64,000 nucleotides of DNA from Micromonospora sp. M71_S20 (GCF_003664255.1 NZ_RCCV01000002.1:188501-252500); one strand, 5' to 3'. Shown: positions 50,481 through 58,694, counted from the stretch's first letter. Made by a program: numbers and translations. Notes: a model not told the origin generated them from the letters alone.

Positions 50481-50517
50481 AGGGCCCCTGGCGACGCACG
50501 TCCTCGCCGGGGGCCTT
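50481..50517. terminator. bidirectional terminator
   Basis: A 14-bp stem with two wobble pairs (50481-50494 against 50504-50517) in the gap between the convergent DUF1540 and mutase genes, with a short T-rich flank on the plus strand. Confidence 0.7.
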
Positions 50518-50520
50518 CCT

Positions 50521-52527
50521 TCAGCGCAGGCCGTTGGCCTCCCGCACCACGGTGACCAGTTCGTCGATGATCCCGGTCAGGGCGAAGTCCTTCGGCGTGA
50601 AGACCCGGGCCACCCCGGCGGCGCGGAGCTGCTCCGCGTCGCCGGCGGGGATGATCCCGCCGACCACCACCGGCAGGTCCGGCCGGCCGGCGGCGCGCAG
50701 ACCGTCCAGCACCGCCGGCACCGCCGCCAGGTGCGAGCCGGAGAGCACCGAGAGGCCGACCAGGTCCACGTCCTCCTCCACGGCGGCGGCGACGATCTGC
50801 CCGGCGGTCAGCCGGATGCCCTGGTAGACCACCTCGAAGCCGGCGTCGCGGGCGCGTACCGCGATCTGCTCCGCGCCGTTGGAGTGCCCGTCGAGGCCGG
50901 GCTTGCCGACGAGCAGCCGCAGCCGGCCGCTGCCCAGCTCGCGGGCCGTGGCGGCGACGCGCACCCGGACGGCGGCCAGGGTGGCGTCGCCGCCGGCCCC
51001 GGCGGCGCCGGTCAGGCCGGTGGGCGCCCGGTACTCGCCGAAGACCCGGCGCAGCGCGCCGGCCCACTCACCGGTGGTCACCCCGGCCCGCACGCACTCC
51101 AGCGTCGCCGGCATCAGGTTCGTCGTGGTCGCGGCGTCCGCGCGCAGCCGGGCCAGCGCCGCGTCCACCGCCGCGTCGTCCCGACCGGCCCGCCACCGGC
51201 GTACGGAGGCCGTGGCCGCCGCCTCGACGGCCGGGTCGACCTGCTCGACCGACTCGGCGCCGGCGGCGGTCAGCGGCGACGGCTCGGTCTCGGTGAACCG
51301 GTTGACGCCGACCACCACGTCGGCGCCGGACTCCATCCGGCGGCGGCGCTCGGCCAGCGAGGCGACCAGCGCGCTCTTGAGGTAGCCGGTCTCGACGGCC
51401 GCGACGACGCCGCCCATCTCCAGCACCTTCTCCAGCTCGACCCGGGCCCCGGTGACGATCTCCTCGACCAGCGCGGTCATCACGTGCGAGCCGGCGAAGA
51501 GGTCCGGGTACTCCAGCAGGTCCGACTCGTACGCGAGCACCTGCTGCATCCGCAGCGACCACTGCTGGTCCCACGGCCGGGGCAGCCCGAGCGCCTCGTT
51601 CCAGGCGGGCAGTTGGACGGCGCGGGCCCGGGCGTCCCGGGAGAGGGTCACGCCGAGCATCTCCAGCACGATGCGCTGGATGTTGTTCTCCGGCTGCGCC
51701 TCGGTCAGGCCCAGCGAGTTGACCTGCACGCCGTAGCGGAACCGCCGCTGCTTCGGGTTCTGCACCCCGTAGCGCTCGCGGGTGATCTCGTCCCAGAGCG
51801 CCCCGAAGGCGCGCATCTTGGCGATCTCCTCGACGAAGCGCACCCCGGCGTTGACGAAGAAGGAGATCCGCTGCACGACGTCGCCCATCCGCTCGGCGGG
51901 CACCTGCCCCGAGTCGCGGACCGCGTCGAGCACCGCGACGGCGGTGGAGAGCGCGAAGCCGACCTCCTGCACCGGCGTCGCGCCGGCCTCCTGGAGGTGG
52001 TACGAGCAGATGTTCACCGGGTTCCAGCGCGGCATCTCGCGCAGCGCGTACGCGACGACGTCGGCGGTCAGCCGCAGCGACGCCGCCGGCGGGAAGATGT
52101 GGGTGCCCCGGGAGAGGTACTCCTTGATGATGTCGTTCTGCGTGGTGCCGGCGCAGCGGGACAGCTCCGCGCCCTGCTCCTCGCCGACGGTGCCGTAGAG
52201 GGCGAGCAGCCACATCGCCGGCGCGTTGATGGTCATGGACGTGTTCATGTCGGCCAGCGGGATGCCGTCGAAGAGGGCCCGCATGTCGCCGAGGTGCGCC
52301 ACCGGTACGCCCACCCGGCCCACCTCGCCGGCGGCGAGTTCGTGGTCGGGGTCGTAGCCGGTCTGCGTCGGCAGGTCGAAGGCGACCGACAGCCCGGTCT
52401 GCCCCTTCGCCAGGTTGCGGCGGAAGAGCGCGTTGGTCGCCGCGGCCGAGCTGTGCCCGGCGTAGGTGCGCATCACCCAGGGGCGGTCGCGCTCGGGCAG
52501 CCGGCCGGGGAGAGCCTTCTCGTCCAT
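50521..52527 (-). CDS. meaA: ethylmalonyl-CoA mutase (MeaA-type B12 enzyme)
   Basis: A 668-residue coenzyme B12 mutase with both domains in one chain. The barrel carries MRTYAGHSSAAATNALF, KGQTGLSVAFDLPTQTGYDP and PVAHLGDMRALFDGIP, the signature of ethylmalonyl-CoA mutases rather than methylmalonyl-CoA mutases. The C-terminal cobalamin domain (about 530-660) has LDGHSNG with the cobalt-binding histidine, SVLSGSH and GGIIP. It converts ethylmalonyl-CoA to methylsuccinyl-CoA, the step after Ccr and the epimerase. TAGACT ends six bases before the ATG, predicting a leaderless mRNA, and overlaps the shared motif at 52538-52552. Confidence 0.94.
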   Translation of the reverse strand: MDEKALPGRLPERDRPWVMRTYAGHSSAAATNALFRRNLAKGQTGLSVAFDLPTQTGYDPDHELAAGEVGRVGVPVAHLGDMRALFDGIPLADMNTSMTINAPAMWLLALYGTVGEEQGAELSRCAGTTQNDIIKEYLSRGTHIFPPAASLRLTADVVAYALREMPRWNPVNICSYHLQEAGATPVQEVGFALSTAVAVLDAVRDSGQVPAERMGDVVQRISFFVNAGVRFVEEIAKMRAFGALWDEITRERYGVQNPKQRRFRYGVQVNSLGLTEAQPENNIQRIVLEMLGVTLSRDARARAVQLPAWNEALGLPRPWDQQWSLRMQQVLAYESDLLEYPDLFAGSHVMTALVEEIVTGARVELEKVLEMGGVVAAVETGYLKSALVASLAERRRRMESGADVVVGVNRFTETEPSPLTAAGAESVEQVDPAVEAAATASVRRWRAGRDDAAVDAALARLRADAATTTNLMPATLECVRAGVTTGEWAGALRRVFGEYRAPTGLTGAAGAGGDATLAAVRVRVAATARELGSGRLRLLVGKPGLDGHSNGAEQIAVRARDAGFEVVYQGIRLTAGQIVAAAVEEDVDLVGLSVLSGSHLAAVPAVLDGLRAAGRPDLPVVVGGIIPAGDAEQLRAAGVARVFTPKDFALTGIIDELVTVVREANGLR

Positions 52528-52533
52528 GGCGGG

Positions 52534-52552
52534 AGTCTAAGTTACCGTTCAG
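52534..52552 (-). promoter_or_regulatory. leaderless promoter of ethylmalonyl-CoA mutase with shared motif
   Basis: On the minus strand TAGACT (complement of 52534-52539) is followed by six bases and the ATG. The plus strand reads TAAGTTACCGTTCAG at 52538-52552, sharing the CGTTCAG end of the motif before icmA and the 3-hydroxybutyryl-CoA dehydrogenase. A protein bound here would cover the -10 region. Confidence 0.55.
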
Positions 52553-52677
52553 TCACCAGAGCTGTGGAAAACCACACAGCTCCATGGAGCGGAAACCCGG
52601 GTGCGAAGCGCCCGACATGGGCGCGACCACCACACCCCGGCCGGCCCGCCGCGGTGGCCAGGTCGCACACTTGACAC

Positions 52678-53526
52678 ATGCATGACGAGCTGGCGATCTC
52701 CGTGCGGGGGCTGCGCAAGGCGTACGGGGACAACGTCGCCGTGGCGGGCGTGGATCTCGACGTCCACCGCGGCGAGGTCTTCGCCCTCCTCGGCCCCAAC
52801 GGCGCCGGCAAGACGACCACCGTGGAGATCCTGGAGGGCTACCGGCGGCGCGACGCCGGCGATGTCGACGTCCTCGGCAGCGACCCGGCGCGTCCGGCCC
52901 CGGACTGGCGGTCGCGGGTGGGCATCGTGCTCCAGGGCACCGGCGAGTTCGACGAGCTGACGGTCGCCGAGGTGGTGCGCCACTTCGCCGGCTTCTACGC
53001 CGACGCCGACGACCCTGACAAGGTCGTCGAGCGGGTGGGGCTGGCCGGCAAGGCGAAGGCGCGTACGCACACCCTCTCCGGCGGGCAGAAGCGCCGGCTC
53101 GACGTGGCGCTCGGCATCGTCGGCCGCCCCGAGCTGCTCTTCCTCGACGAGCCGACCACCGGTTTCGACCCGGAGGCGCGCCGGGAGTTCTGGGACCTGA
53201 TCCGTGACCTGGCCGCCGCCGGCACCACCATCGTGCTCACCACCCACTACCTCGACGAGGCCGAGGCCCTCGCCGACCGGGTCGGCGTGATCGCGGGCGG
53301 CCGGGTGGTCGAGGTGGCCACCCCCGACCAGCTGGGCAACCGGCGGGAGGCGCTGGCGACGGTCTCCTGGCGTACGCCGGAGGGGGCGCGGGAGACGGCG
53401 GAGAGCGCGACGCCGACGGCGCTGGTGGCGGAGCTGGCCGCGCGCTTCGGCGGCGAGGTCCCGGGCCTGACGGTGACCCGGCCGACCCTGGAGGACATCT
53501 ACCTGCGGATGATCGGACACCGATGA
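52678..53526 (+). CDS. ABC transporter ATP-binding protein (ABC-2 exporter)
   Basis: A 282-residue ATPase. Walker A is GPNGAGKTTT (39-48), the signature LSGGQKRRLDVALG, Walker B LLFLDEPTTGFDP and the switch histidine in VLTTHYLDEAEAL. This is the DrrA/NodI-type exporter subfamily, often used for drugs or lipids. It overlaps the permease gene by four bases (ATGA). CACACT lies six bases before the ATG with no ribosome site, again a leaderless layout. The substrate is unknown. Confidence 0.94.
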   Translation: MHDELAISVRGLRKAYGDNVAVAGVDLDVHRGEVFALLGPNGAGKTTTVEILEGYRRRDAGDVDVLGSDPARPAPDWRSRVGIVLQGTGEFDELTVAEVVRHFAGFYADADDPDKVVERVGLAGKAKARTHTLSGGQKRRLDVALGIVGRPELLFLDEPTTGFDPEARREFWDLIRDLAAAGTTIVLTTHYLDEAEALADRVGVIAGGRVVEVATPDQLGNRREALATVSWRTPEGARETAESATPTALVAELAARFGGEVPGLTVTRPTLEDIYLRMIGHR

Positions 53527-54368
53527 CCACCACGACGAAGCCGGCCGCGCCGGCCACCACGGCACCGGCCCGGCGGCCCGGTCCGGTCGCCCTCAGCCTG
53601 CGGCAGAGCCGGCTGGAGATCACCCAGTTCCTGCGCAGCCGGGAGTCCGTCGTCTTCACGATGGGCTTCCCGGTCATCATGATCCTGATCTTCGCGGCGA
53701 TCTTCGACGACGAGATCGCCCCCGGGGTCAGCTACACCCAGTACTTCATCACCGGCATGATCGCCACGGGCCTGATGACGGTGAGCTTCCAGAACCTGGG
53801 CATCTGGATCCCGATCGAGCGGGACCGGGGGGTGCTCAAGCGCTACCGGGGCACGCCGATGCCGAAGTGGGTCTGGTTCGCCGGCAAGGTGATCATGGTG
53901 GTGGCGATCGGCATCGCCGAGACGGTGCTGCTGCTCGCGGTCTCGGTGGCGCTGTTCGACCTGAAGCTGCCCGGCACCGCCGCGAAGTGGCTGACCTTCG
54001 GCTGGGTGTCGGTGCTCGGCGTCACCGCCTGCACGCTCTGCGGCATCGCCATCTCGTCGCTGGCCCGCACCGCCCGCAGCGGCTCGGCGGTGGTCACCCC
54101 GGTCGCGCTGGTGCTCCAGTTCATCTCCGGCGTGTTCTTCGTCTTCACCGAGCTGCCGGCCTGGATGCAGCAGGTGGCGGCGCTCTTCCCGCTGAAGTGG
54201 ATGTGCCAGGGCCTGCGCTCGGTCTTCCTGCCGGAGGCCTTCGGCGCCCGCGAGCCCGGCGGCTCGTTCGAGCTGGACCGGGTCGCCCTGGTCCTCGTCG
54301 CGTGGTGCGTGATCGGCCTGGTGCTCTGCCTGACCACGTTCCGCTGGACGACCAAGCGCGACGGCTGA
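53523..54368 (+). CDS. ABC-2 type transporter permease
   Basis: A 281-residue membrane protein with six hydrophobic helices and an N-terminal cytoplasmic Thr/Ala/Pro-rich stretch. Family marks are FMGFPVIMILIFAAIF-like first helix (VFTMGFPVIMILIFAAIFDD in part), YTQYFITGMIATGLM, RYRGTPMPKWVWFAGK and LQFISGVFFVFTELP. It pairs with the ATPase encoded just upstream, with overlapping ATGA, to form the exporter. Confidence 0.93.
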   Translation: MTTTTKPAAPATTAPARRPGPVALSLRQSRLEITQFLRSRESVVFTMGFPVIMILIFAAIFDDEIAPGVSYTQYFITGMIATGLMTVSFQNLGIWIPIERDRGVLKRYRGTPMPKWVWFAGKVIMVVAIGIAETVLLLAVSVALFDLKLPGTAAKWLTFGWVSVLGVTACTLCGIAISSLARTARSGSAVVTPVALVLQFISGVFFVFTELPAWMQQVAALFPLKWMCQGLRSVFLPEAFGAREPGGSFELDRVALVLVAWCVIGLVLCLTTFRWTTKRDG

Positions 54369-54411
54369 CCCGGACGGGCGGCCCGCACCGCCGGCGGCCG
54401 GGCGACCCCGC

Positions 54412-54588
54412 TCACCCGCCGGCGGTGAGCGCGTCGCCGAGCGGCGTACGCCAGTAGAGCACCTCGCGCCCGGACCGCCGCTTGCCGACGGCGCCCGCGT
54501 CCAGCAGCACCCGCAGGTGGCCGCCCACCGTGCCGAGGGACAGCCCGGTCACCACCCCGAGCTGCGAGGTGCTCAGCGGCGGGCTGCG
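54412..54588 (-). pseudogene. remnant of an ArsR/winged-helix regulator
   Basis: The minus strand encodes 58 residues matching the C-terminal DNA-binding part of an ArsR-like regulator: LSTSQLGVVTGLSLGTVGGH, then LRVLLDAGAVGKRRSGREVL and YWRTPLGDAL, ending in TGA. There is no start codon with a ribosome site, and the N-terminal two-thirds of such proteins are absent; the frame runs upstream into the antisense of the dehydrogenase gene. It lies next to the ABC exporter, whose regulator it may once have been. Confidence 0.6.
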
Positions 54589-54658
54589 GCGGACCGCCCC
54601 CGCGCCGGTGGAGGCGGTCCGCTGAGCGGCCGGGGGACGTCGCGCCCCCGGCTGCCCG

Positions 54659-55507
54659 TCAGTACGTGTAGAAGCCCTTGCCGCTCTTGCGGCCGAGGTC
54701 GCCCGCGGTGACCATGCGCTGGAGCAGCTCCGGCGGGAAGAACTTCTCGTCCGCCGTGTCGGTGTAGATGTTCTTCGAGGCGTGCAGCAGCACGTCCACA
54801 CCGGTCAGGTCCGTGGTGGCCAGCGGGCCCATGGCGTGGCCGAAGCCGAGCCGGCAGGCGGTGTCCAGGTCCTCGGCCGACACCACGCCCGACTCGACGA
54901 GCTTGACCGCCTCGACGACCAGGGCCGCGATCAGCCGGGTGGTGACGAAGCCCGCGATGTCCCGGTTGACCACCACGACGGTCTTGCCGATCTCCTCGGC
55001 GAACGACTTCGCCGTGGCCAGGGTCTCGTCGCTGGTCTTGTAGCCGCGCACCAGCTCACAGAGCTTCATCATCGGCACCGGCGAGAAGAAGTGGGTGCCG
55101 ACGACCGCCTCCGGGCGCTCGGTCACCGCGGCGATCTGCGTCACCGGGATGGCCGAGGTGTTGGTCGCGAGCACCGCGTCGGCCTTGCAGATCTTGTCCA
55201 GCGCGCGGAACACCTCGTGCTTGATCTCCAGCCGCTCGAAGACCGCCTCGACCACGATGTCCGCGTCGGCCGCCGCCTCCAGGTCGGTGGTCGGGGTGAT
55301 CCGACCCAGCGCCGCCTCGACCTCGGACGCCTCGATCCTGCCCTTCTCGGCGAACTTGGTCAGCGACTTCCGGATGCCGTCCATGCCCCGCCCGGTGGCC
55401 GCGTCGTCCAGGTCCCGCAGCGTCACCTGCCAGCCCGCCTGCGCCGCCACCTGGGCGATGCCCGAGCCCATCAGCCCGGCCCCGACGACCGCGAGTCGAC
55501 CCGCCAT
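54659..55507 (-). CDS. 3-hydroxybutyryl-CoA dehydrogenase
   Basis: A 282-residue single-copy 3-hydroxyacyl-CoA dehydrogenase of the PaaH/Hbd type. The Rossmann loop is VVGAGLMGSGIA, catalytic residues lie in NTSAIPVT (Ser), THFFSPVPMM (His) and LCELV (Glu), and RDIAGFVTTRL replaces the usual Asn-containing helix. The ending is GRKSGKGFYTY. It handles the acetoacetyl-CoA/3-hydroxybutyryl-CoA step between thiolase and Ccr. GGGAG precedes the ATG. The upstream motif and -10 at 55559-55573 mirror those of icmA. Confidence 0.94.
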   Translation of the reverse strand: MAGRLAVVGAGLMGSGIAQVAAQAGWQVTLRDLDDAATGRGMDGIRKSLTKFAEKGRIEASEVEAALGRITPTTDLEAAADADIVVEAVFERLEIKHEVFRALDKICKADAVLATNTSAIPVTQIAAVTERPEAVVGTHFFSPVPMMKLCELVRGYKTSDETLATAKSFAEEIGKTVVVVNRDIAGFVTTRLIAALVVEAVKLVESGVVSAEDLDTACRLGFGHAMGPLATTDLTGVDVLLHASKNIYTDTADEKFFPPELLQRMVTAGDLGRKSGKGFYTY

Positions 55508-55558
55508 CTGCTTCTCCCTCGCCTGATTGAGTGTCTGCCAGCACCCTAGTCGGCGAGC

Positions 55559-55573
55559 CTGAACGGATGCTAA
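55559..55573 (-). promoter_or_regulatory. shared acyl-CoA-pathway motif upstream of 3-hydroxybutyryl-CoA dehydrogenase
   Basis: The minus strand reads TTAGCATCCGTTCAG, 12 of 15 positions identical to the icmA site, followed after the same 10 bases by TAGGGT, a -10-like hexamer. The conserved spacing argues for a promoter-linked operator. Confidence 0.55.
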
Positions 55574-55650
55574 GGCGTGTGGCCGAAGGTGACGGCCCGG
55601 GCGGGGTCCTGCGTCCTCGGGAGACGAGGTGTCGGTCGGGCGCGGCGCGC

Positions 55651-57093
55651 TCAGATGGTGAGGTCCGGCTCCTCCGGTGCGGTGCCCCGCTCCACCTCGA
55701 CCCCGAGCGCGCGCAGGTCGGCCGCGAAATCCGGGTAGCCCCGGTCCACGTGGTGCACGTGGGAGACCTCGGTGACCCCCTCGGCGCAGAGCCCGGCGAT
55801 GATCAGCCCGGCTCCGGCCCGGATGTCGGTGGCGCGGACGGGTGCGCCGGAGAGCCGGTCCCGGCCCCGGACCACCGCGTGGTGGCCGTCGGTCTTGATG
55901 TCCGCGCCCAGCCGCATCATCTCGTTGGCGAACATGAACCGGCCGTCGAAGATGTTCTCGGTGATCAGGGAGGCCCCGTCGCTGACCGCGGCCAGCCCGA
56001 TCGCCATCGGCAGCAGGTCGGTGGCGAAGCCCGGGTACGGCAGCGTGACGACGTCCACGGCCTTCGGCCGGTCGTCCATCCGGATCCGGAACGCGTCGCC
56101 CCGGGTCTCGACCAGGCCCCCGGCGGAGACCAGCTTGTCGAGCGCGACCTCCAGGAACGCCGGCTCGACCCCGGTCACGGTGACGTCCCCCCGGGTCATC
56201 GCCGCGCCGAACGCCCAGGTGCCGGCGACGATCCGGTCCCCCACCGTGGCGTGCCGCACCGGCCGCAGCCCCGGCACCCCCTCGATGTGCAGGGTGGAGG
56301 TGCCGGCGCCGGAGATCCGCGCACCCATCTGGTTGAGCAGCGTGCAGATGTCGACGATCTCCGGCTCCCGGGCGGCGTTGTCGATGACGCTCGGCCCCCG
56401 GGCCAGCACCGCCGCCATGACCAGGTTCTCGGTCGCCCCGACGCTGGGGAAGTCGAGCACGATCTCCGCGCCGTGCAGCCCGTGCGGCGCCGACGCGATC
56501 ACGAAGCCGTGCTCCCCGGAGATCTCGGCGCCCATCCGGGTCAACCCGGAGACGTGCATGTCCAGGCCCCGCGAGCCGATGGCGTCGCCGCCCGGGTGGG
56601 CCACCCGCACGTGCCCCCGGCGGGCCAGCAGCGGGCCCAGCACGCAGATCGAGGCGCGCAGCCGGCGTACGAGGTCGTAGTCCGCCTCGGCGCCGGGCTG
56701 CTCGGGCACGTCGATGACGACCGACCGGGACCGGGCCACCCCGCCGTACGCGACCATCGGGTCGACCGGATCGTCGACGTCGAACCGGACGCCGCAGCCG
56801 AGCCGGCGGAGCACCTCGCCCATGATCGCGATGTCGGTGATCCGGGGCACGTTGGTGATGACGCTGCGGCCCGGCGCGAGCAGCGCGGCGGCCATCAACT
56901 TCAGCGCCGAGTTCTTGGCGCCCACGACGTGCACCGAGCCGGCCAGGCGCGCGTCGCCGCGCACCCGGATGACGTCGAGGTCATGGACCGCCGGGTCACC
57001 GGCGTCGCCGGGCCCCACCCCCGCCGTCCGGACGGCGGTGCCGCCCGGACGCTCCGGGATCGTCAGGTCCGGTATCCGTAGGCTGTGCGTCAT
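55651..57093 (-). CDS. murA: UDP-N-acetylglucosamine 1-carboxyvinyltransferase (Asp-type)
   Basis: A 480-residue MurA that adds enolpyruvate to UDP-GlcNAc in the first committed step of peptidoglycan synthesis. It has the substrate pair Lys60-Asn61 (GAKNSALKL). The position of the phosphoenolpyruvate cysteine is Asp170 (PGGDAIG instead of PGGCAIG), as in mycobacterial MurA, which makes fosfomycin alkylation impossible. A 38-residue N-terminal extension precedes the usual start. ATG at 57093 overlaps the divergent pduO start by two bases, and its GAGGTGG ribosome site lies inside pduO. Synteny with atp and pduO matches other actinobacteria. Confidence 0.95.
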   Translation of the reverse strand: MTHSLRIPDLTIPERPGGTAVRTAGVGPGDAGDPAVHDLDVIRVRGDARLAGSVHVVGAKNSALKLMAAALLAPGRSVITNVPRITDIAIMGEVLRRLGCGVRFDVDDPVDPMVAYGGVARSRSVVIDVPEQPGAEADYDLVRRLRASICVLGPLLARRGHVRVAHPGGDAIGSRGLDMHVSGLTRMGAEISGEHGFVIASAPHGLHGAEIVLDFPSVGATENLVMAAVLARGPSVIDNAAREPEIVDICTLLNQMGARISGAGTSTLHIEGVPGLRPVRHATVGDRIVAGTWAFGAAMTRGDVTVTGVEPAFLEVALDKLVSAGGLVETRGDAFRIRMDDRPKAVDVVTLPYPGFATDLLPMAIGLAAVSDGASLITENIFDGRFMFANEMMRLGADIKTDGHHAVVRGRDRLSGAPVRATDIRAGAGLIIAGLCAEGVTEVSHVHHVDRGYPDFAADLRALGVEVERGTAPEEPDLTI

Positions 57094-57664
57094 GGCCGTC
57101 CACCTCACGCGCATCTACACCAAGGCCGGCGATGCCGGCATGACCAGGCTGAGCAACAACGAGCAGGTGCCGAAGACCGATCCGCGCATCTCCGCGTACG
57201 CGGACGTCGACGAGTGCAACGCCGCGATCGGCGTGGCGCTCGCCCTGGGGCAGCTCGACGACGAGCTGCGGGCCGTCCTGGCGTCGGTCCAGAACGACAT
57301 GTTCGACGTGGGCGCCGACCTGGCCACCCCGGTCGAACCCGATCCGAAGTACCCGCCGCTGCGGGTCACCGAGGCGTACGTCGAGCGTCTGGAGGGCTGG
57401 TGCGACGAGTACAACGCACGCCTGAGCAAGCTCGACTCCTTCATCCTCCCCGGCGGCACCGCGGGTGCGGCGCTGCTGCACGTGGCGCGGACGGTCGCCC
57501 GACGCGCCGAGCGGGCGGCGTGGGTCCTGGTCGCGCACGACCCCGAGCGGACCAGCTCGCTCCCGGCAAAGTATCTCAACCGGCTTTCCGATCTGCTCTT
57601 TATCCTGTCAAGAACGGCAAATCCGGACGGAGATGTGCTATGGGTGCCGGGCGGTAACCGCTGA
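57092..57664 (+). CDS. pduO: PduO-type ATP:cob(I)alamin adenosyltransferase
   Basis: A 190-residue corrinoid adenosyltransferase making adenosylcobalamin. It has the ATP-binding N-terminus [16 protein letters not shown], the Asp-Glu motif [12 protein letters not shown], and the helix with the conserved RTVARRAER (here [15 protein letters not shown]). The product is the cofactor needed by the isobutyryl-CoA and ethylmalonyl-CoA mutases in this window. ATG at 57092 is preceded by TAGGCT and seven bases, a leaderless promoter, and overlaps the divergent murA start. A terminator follows at 57676. Confidence 0.95.
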   Translation: MAVHLTRIYTKAGDAGMTRLSNNEQVPKTDPRISAYADVDECNAAIGVALALGQLDDELRAVLASVQNDMFDVGADLATPVEPDPKYPPLRVTEAYVERLEGWCDEYNARLSKLDSFILPGGTAGAALLHVARTVARRAERAAWVLVAHDPERTSSLPAKYLNRLSDLLFILSRTANPDGDVLWVPGGNR

Positions 57665-57675
57665 CCACGCGGCCC

Positions 57676-57706
57676 GCGTGCCCACCGGCGACCCCGGTGG
57701 GCACGC
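57676..57706 (+). terminator. intrinsic terminator after pduO
   Basis: Perfect 13-bp stem (GCGTGCCCACCGG at 57676-57688 against 57694-57706) with a 5-base loop, 11 bases beyond the stop codon. Confidence 0.85.
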
Positions 57707-57840
57707 CGCACCACGTCGAGGTCTGGGTGCCCGATCTGAGCGCCGCTACACGCGGCTGGGGCTGACCGCCGGACAGCCGGCGTCACGAGGTCGAACTCGT
57801 GGCCGCGGAGGACCGAGAGGGTTCCCTGGAAACACCCGCC
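57697..57840 (+). pseudogene. internally deleted VOC-family (glyoxalase-like) gene remnant
   Basis: From 57697 one frame reads VGTPHHVEVWVPDLSAATRG and then WG followed by TGA (57763-57765). This is the usual N-terminus of a vicinal-oxygen-chelate protein. In the same frame, 15 bases later, HEVELVAAED appears, typical of the C-terminal strand of such proteins. Almost the whole middle of a 130-residue domain is missing. It lies between pduO and the DUF2550 gene and overlaps the pduO terminator. The reading rests on two short stretches. Confidence 0.45.
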
Positions 57841-57852
57841 GCGAGGCGCGAG

Positions 57853-58308
57853 TCAGGCGGCGGGCCAGTCCTGGGAGGCCAGACGCGGCGAGACCGCCCC
57901 CGGAGGGGCGGCCTCGAGCCAGGAGAGGAATCCGGTGACGGTGGACCGGGCCATGGCGATCTCCACCGGGGCGTGGTCACTCGTACAGCGGAGGATGACC
58001 CAGTCGGCGGGCATCGAGAGGCGCTCCTGCCCCTCGGGCAGCCGCCGCCGCTCGACGGCCAGCTCCTTGCGGGAGAGCACCCGGGTGGGTCGGATGGCGA
58101 AGCTGAACAGCCGGTACCAGCGGAGTTCGTCGCCGACGAAGCGGCCGAAGCCGGGAGACCAGCCTCGGCCGTCGAGCATCGTGGAGGTCCGGACGCCGAG
58201 CCGGATGATGCCACCGCTACGGGTGACGACGGCCCGCCGGGCGAAGAGGATCAGGAGTGCGCCGAGGATGACGGCGACGCCGATTCCGATCCCTTCGACG
58301 ATCTCCAT
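57853..58308 (-). CDS. DUF2550 membrane protein
   Basis: A 151-residue protein with one N-terminal membrane helix (about 5-24, GIGIGVAVILGALLILFARR) and a compact beta-rich domain (LFSFAIRPTRVLSRKEL, then WVILRCTS). DUF2550 proteins follow atpC throughout actinobacteria and have no known function. It starts 12 bases after the atpC stop, so it is co-transcribed. Confidence 0.92.
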   Translation of the reverse strand: MEIVEGIGIGVAVILGALLILFARRAVVTRSGGIIRLGVRTSTMLDGRGWSPGFGRFVGDELRWYRLFSFAIRPTRVLSRKELAVERRRLPEGQERLSMPADWVILRCTSDHAPVEIAMARSTVTGFLSWLEAAPPGAVSPRLASQDWPAA

Positions 58309-58320
58309 CGGCGTTTCGGC

Positions 58321-58605
58321 TCAGCGGCTCTGCGCGGCGGAGACCGGGGTGGCGCTCTCGGCCAGGACGGTGACGCCCTCGCCGGTCACCGACAGGAAGC
58401 CACCTGCCACCTCGTAGGAGACCTGCTCGCCGCCGGGAAGCTTGATGCGCACCTGGCCGGGCTCGGCAAGCTGGCCGAGCAGGGGCGCGTGCCCCGCCAG
58501 CACACCCAGCTCGCCCTCGGTCGTGCGGGCGACGACCATCTCGGCCTCGCCGGACCAGACCTTCTCCTCGACGGCTACGAGCTCGACGTGAAGCTGCTTT
58601 GCCAC
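58321..58605 (-). CDS. atpC: F-type ATP synthase epsilon subunit
   Basis: A 94-residue epsilon subunit holding the N-terminal beta-sandwich ([36 protein letters not shown]) and little or none of the C-terminal helical hairpin, a shortened form also found in other actinobacteria. It sits in the central stalk of F1. The start is GTG at 58605 with AAGGAG upstream. Unusually it is separated from atpD by an LCP-family gene and a terminator. A candidate promoter of its own lies at 58639-58668. Confidence 0.94.
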   Translation of the reverse strand: MAKQLHVELVAVEEKVWSGEAEMVVARTTEGELGVLAGHAPLLGQLAEPGQVRIKLPGGEQVSYEVAGGFLSVTGEGVTVLAESATPVSAAQSR

Positions 58606-58638
58606 GCTGTCTCCTTGCTGCGGCGGCGGATTGTCGAA

Positions 58639-58668
58639 AGTCTAGTCGTGCCGCCGACCCGTCCCCAA
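58639..58668 (-). promoter_or_regulatory. candidate promoter for atpC-DUF2550
   Basis: On the minus strand TTGGGG (complement of 58663-58668), an 18-base spacer and TAGACT (complement of 58639-58644), 34 bases before the atpC start, in the 89-base gap after the LCP gene. It would allow atpC to be transcribed apart from the rest of the atp operon. Confidence 0.55.
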
Positions 58669-58694
58669 CGCGGGTGGCGAGACCTGCGCCACGG

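Noticed and set aside
50521..52527. Annotation of the second mutase as methylmalonyl-CoA mutase
   Set aside because: The MRTYAGHSS and PVAHLGDM blocks and overall length match MeaA-type ethylmalonyl-CoA mutases, and ccr and other pathway genes are present.
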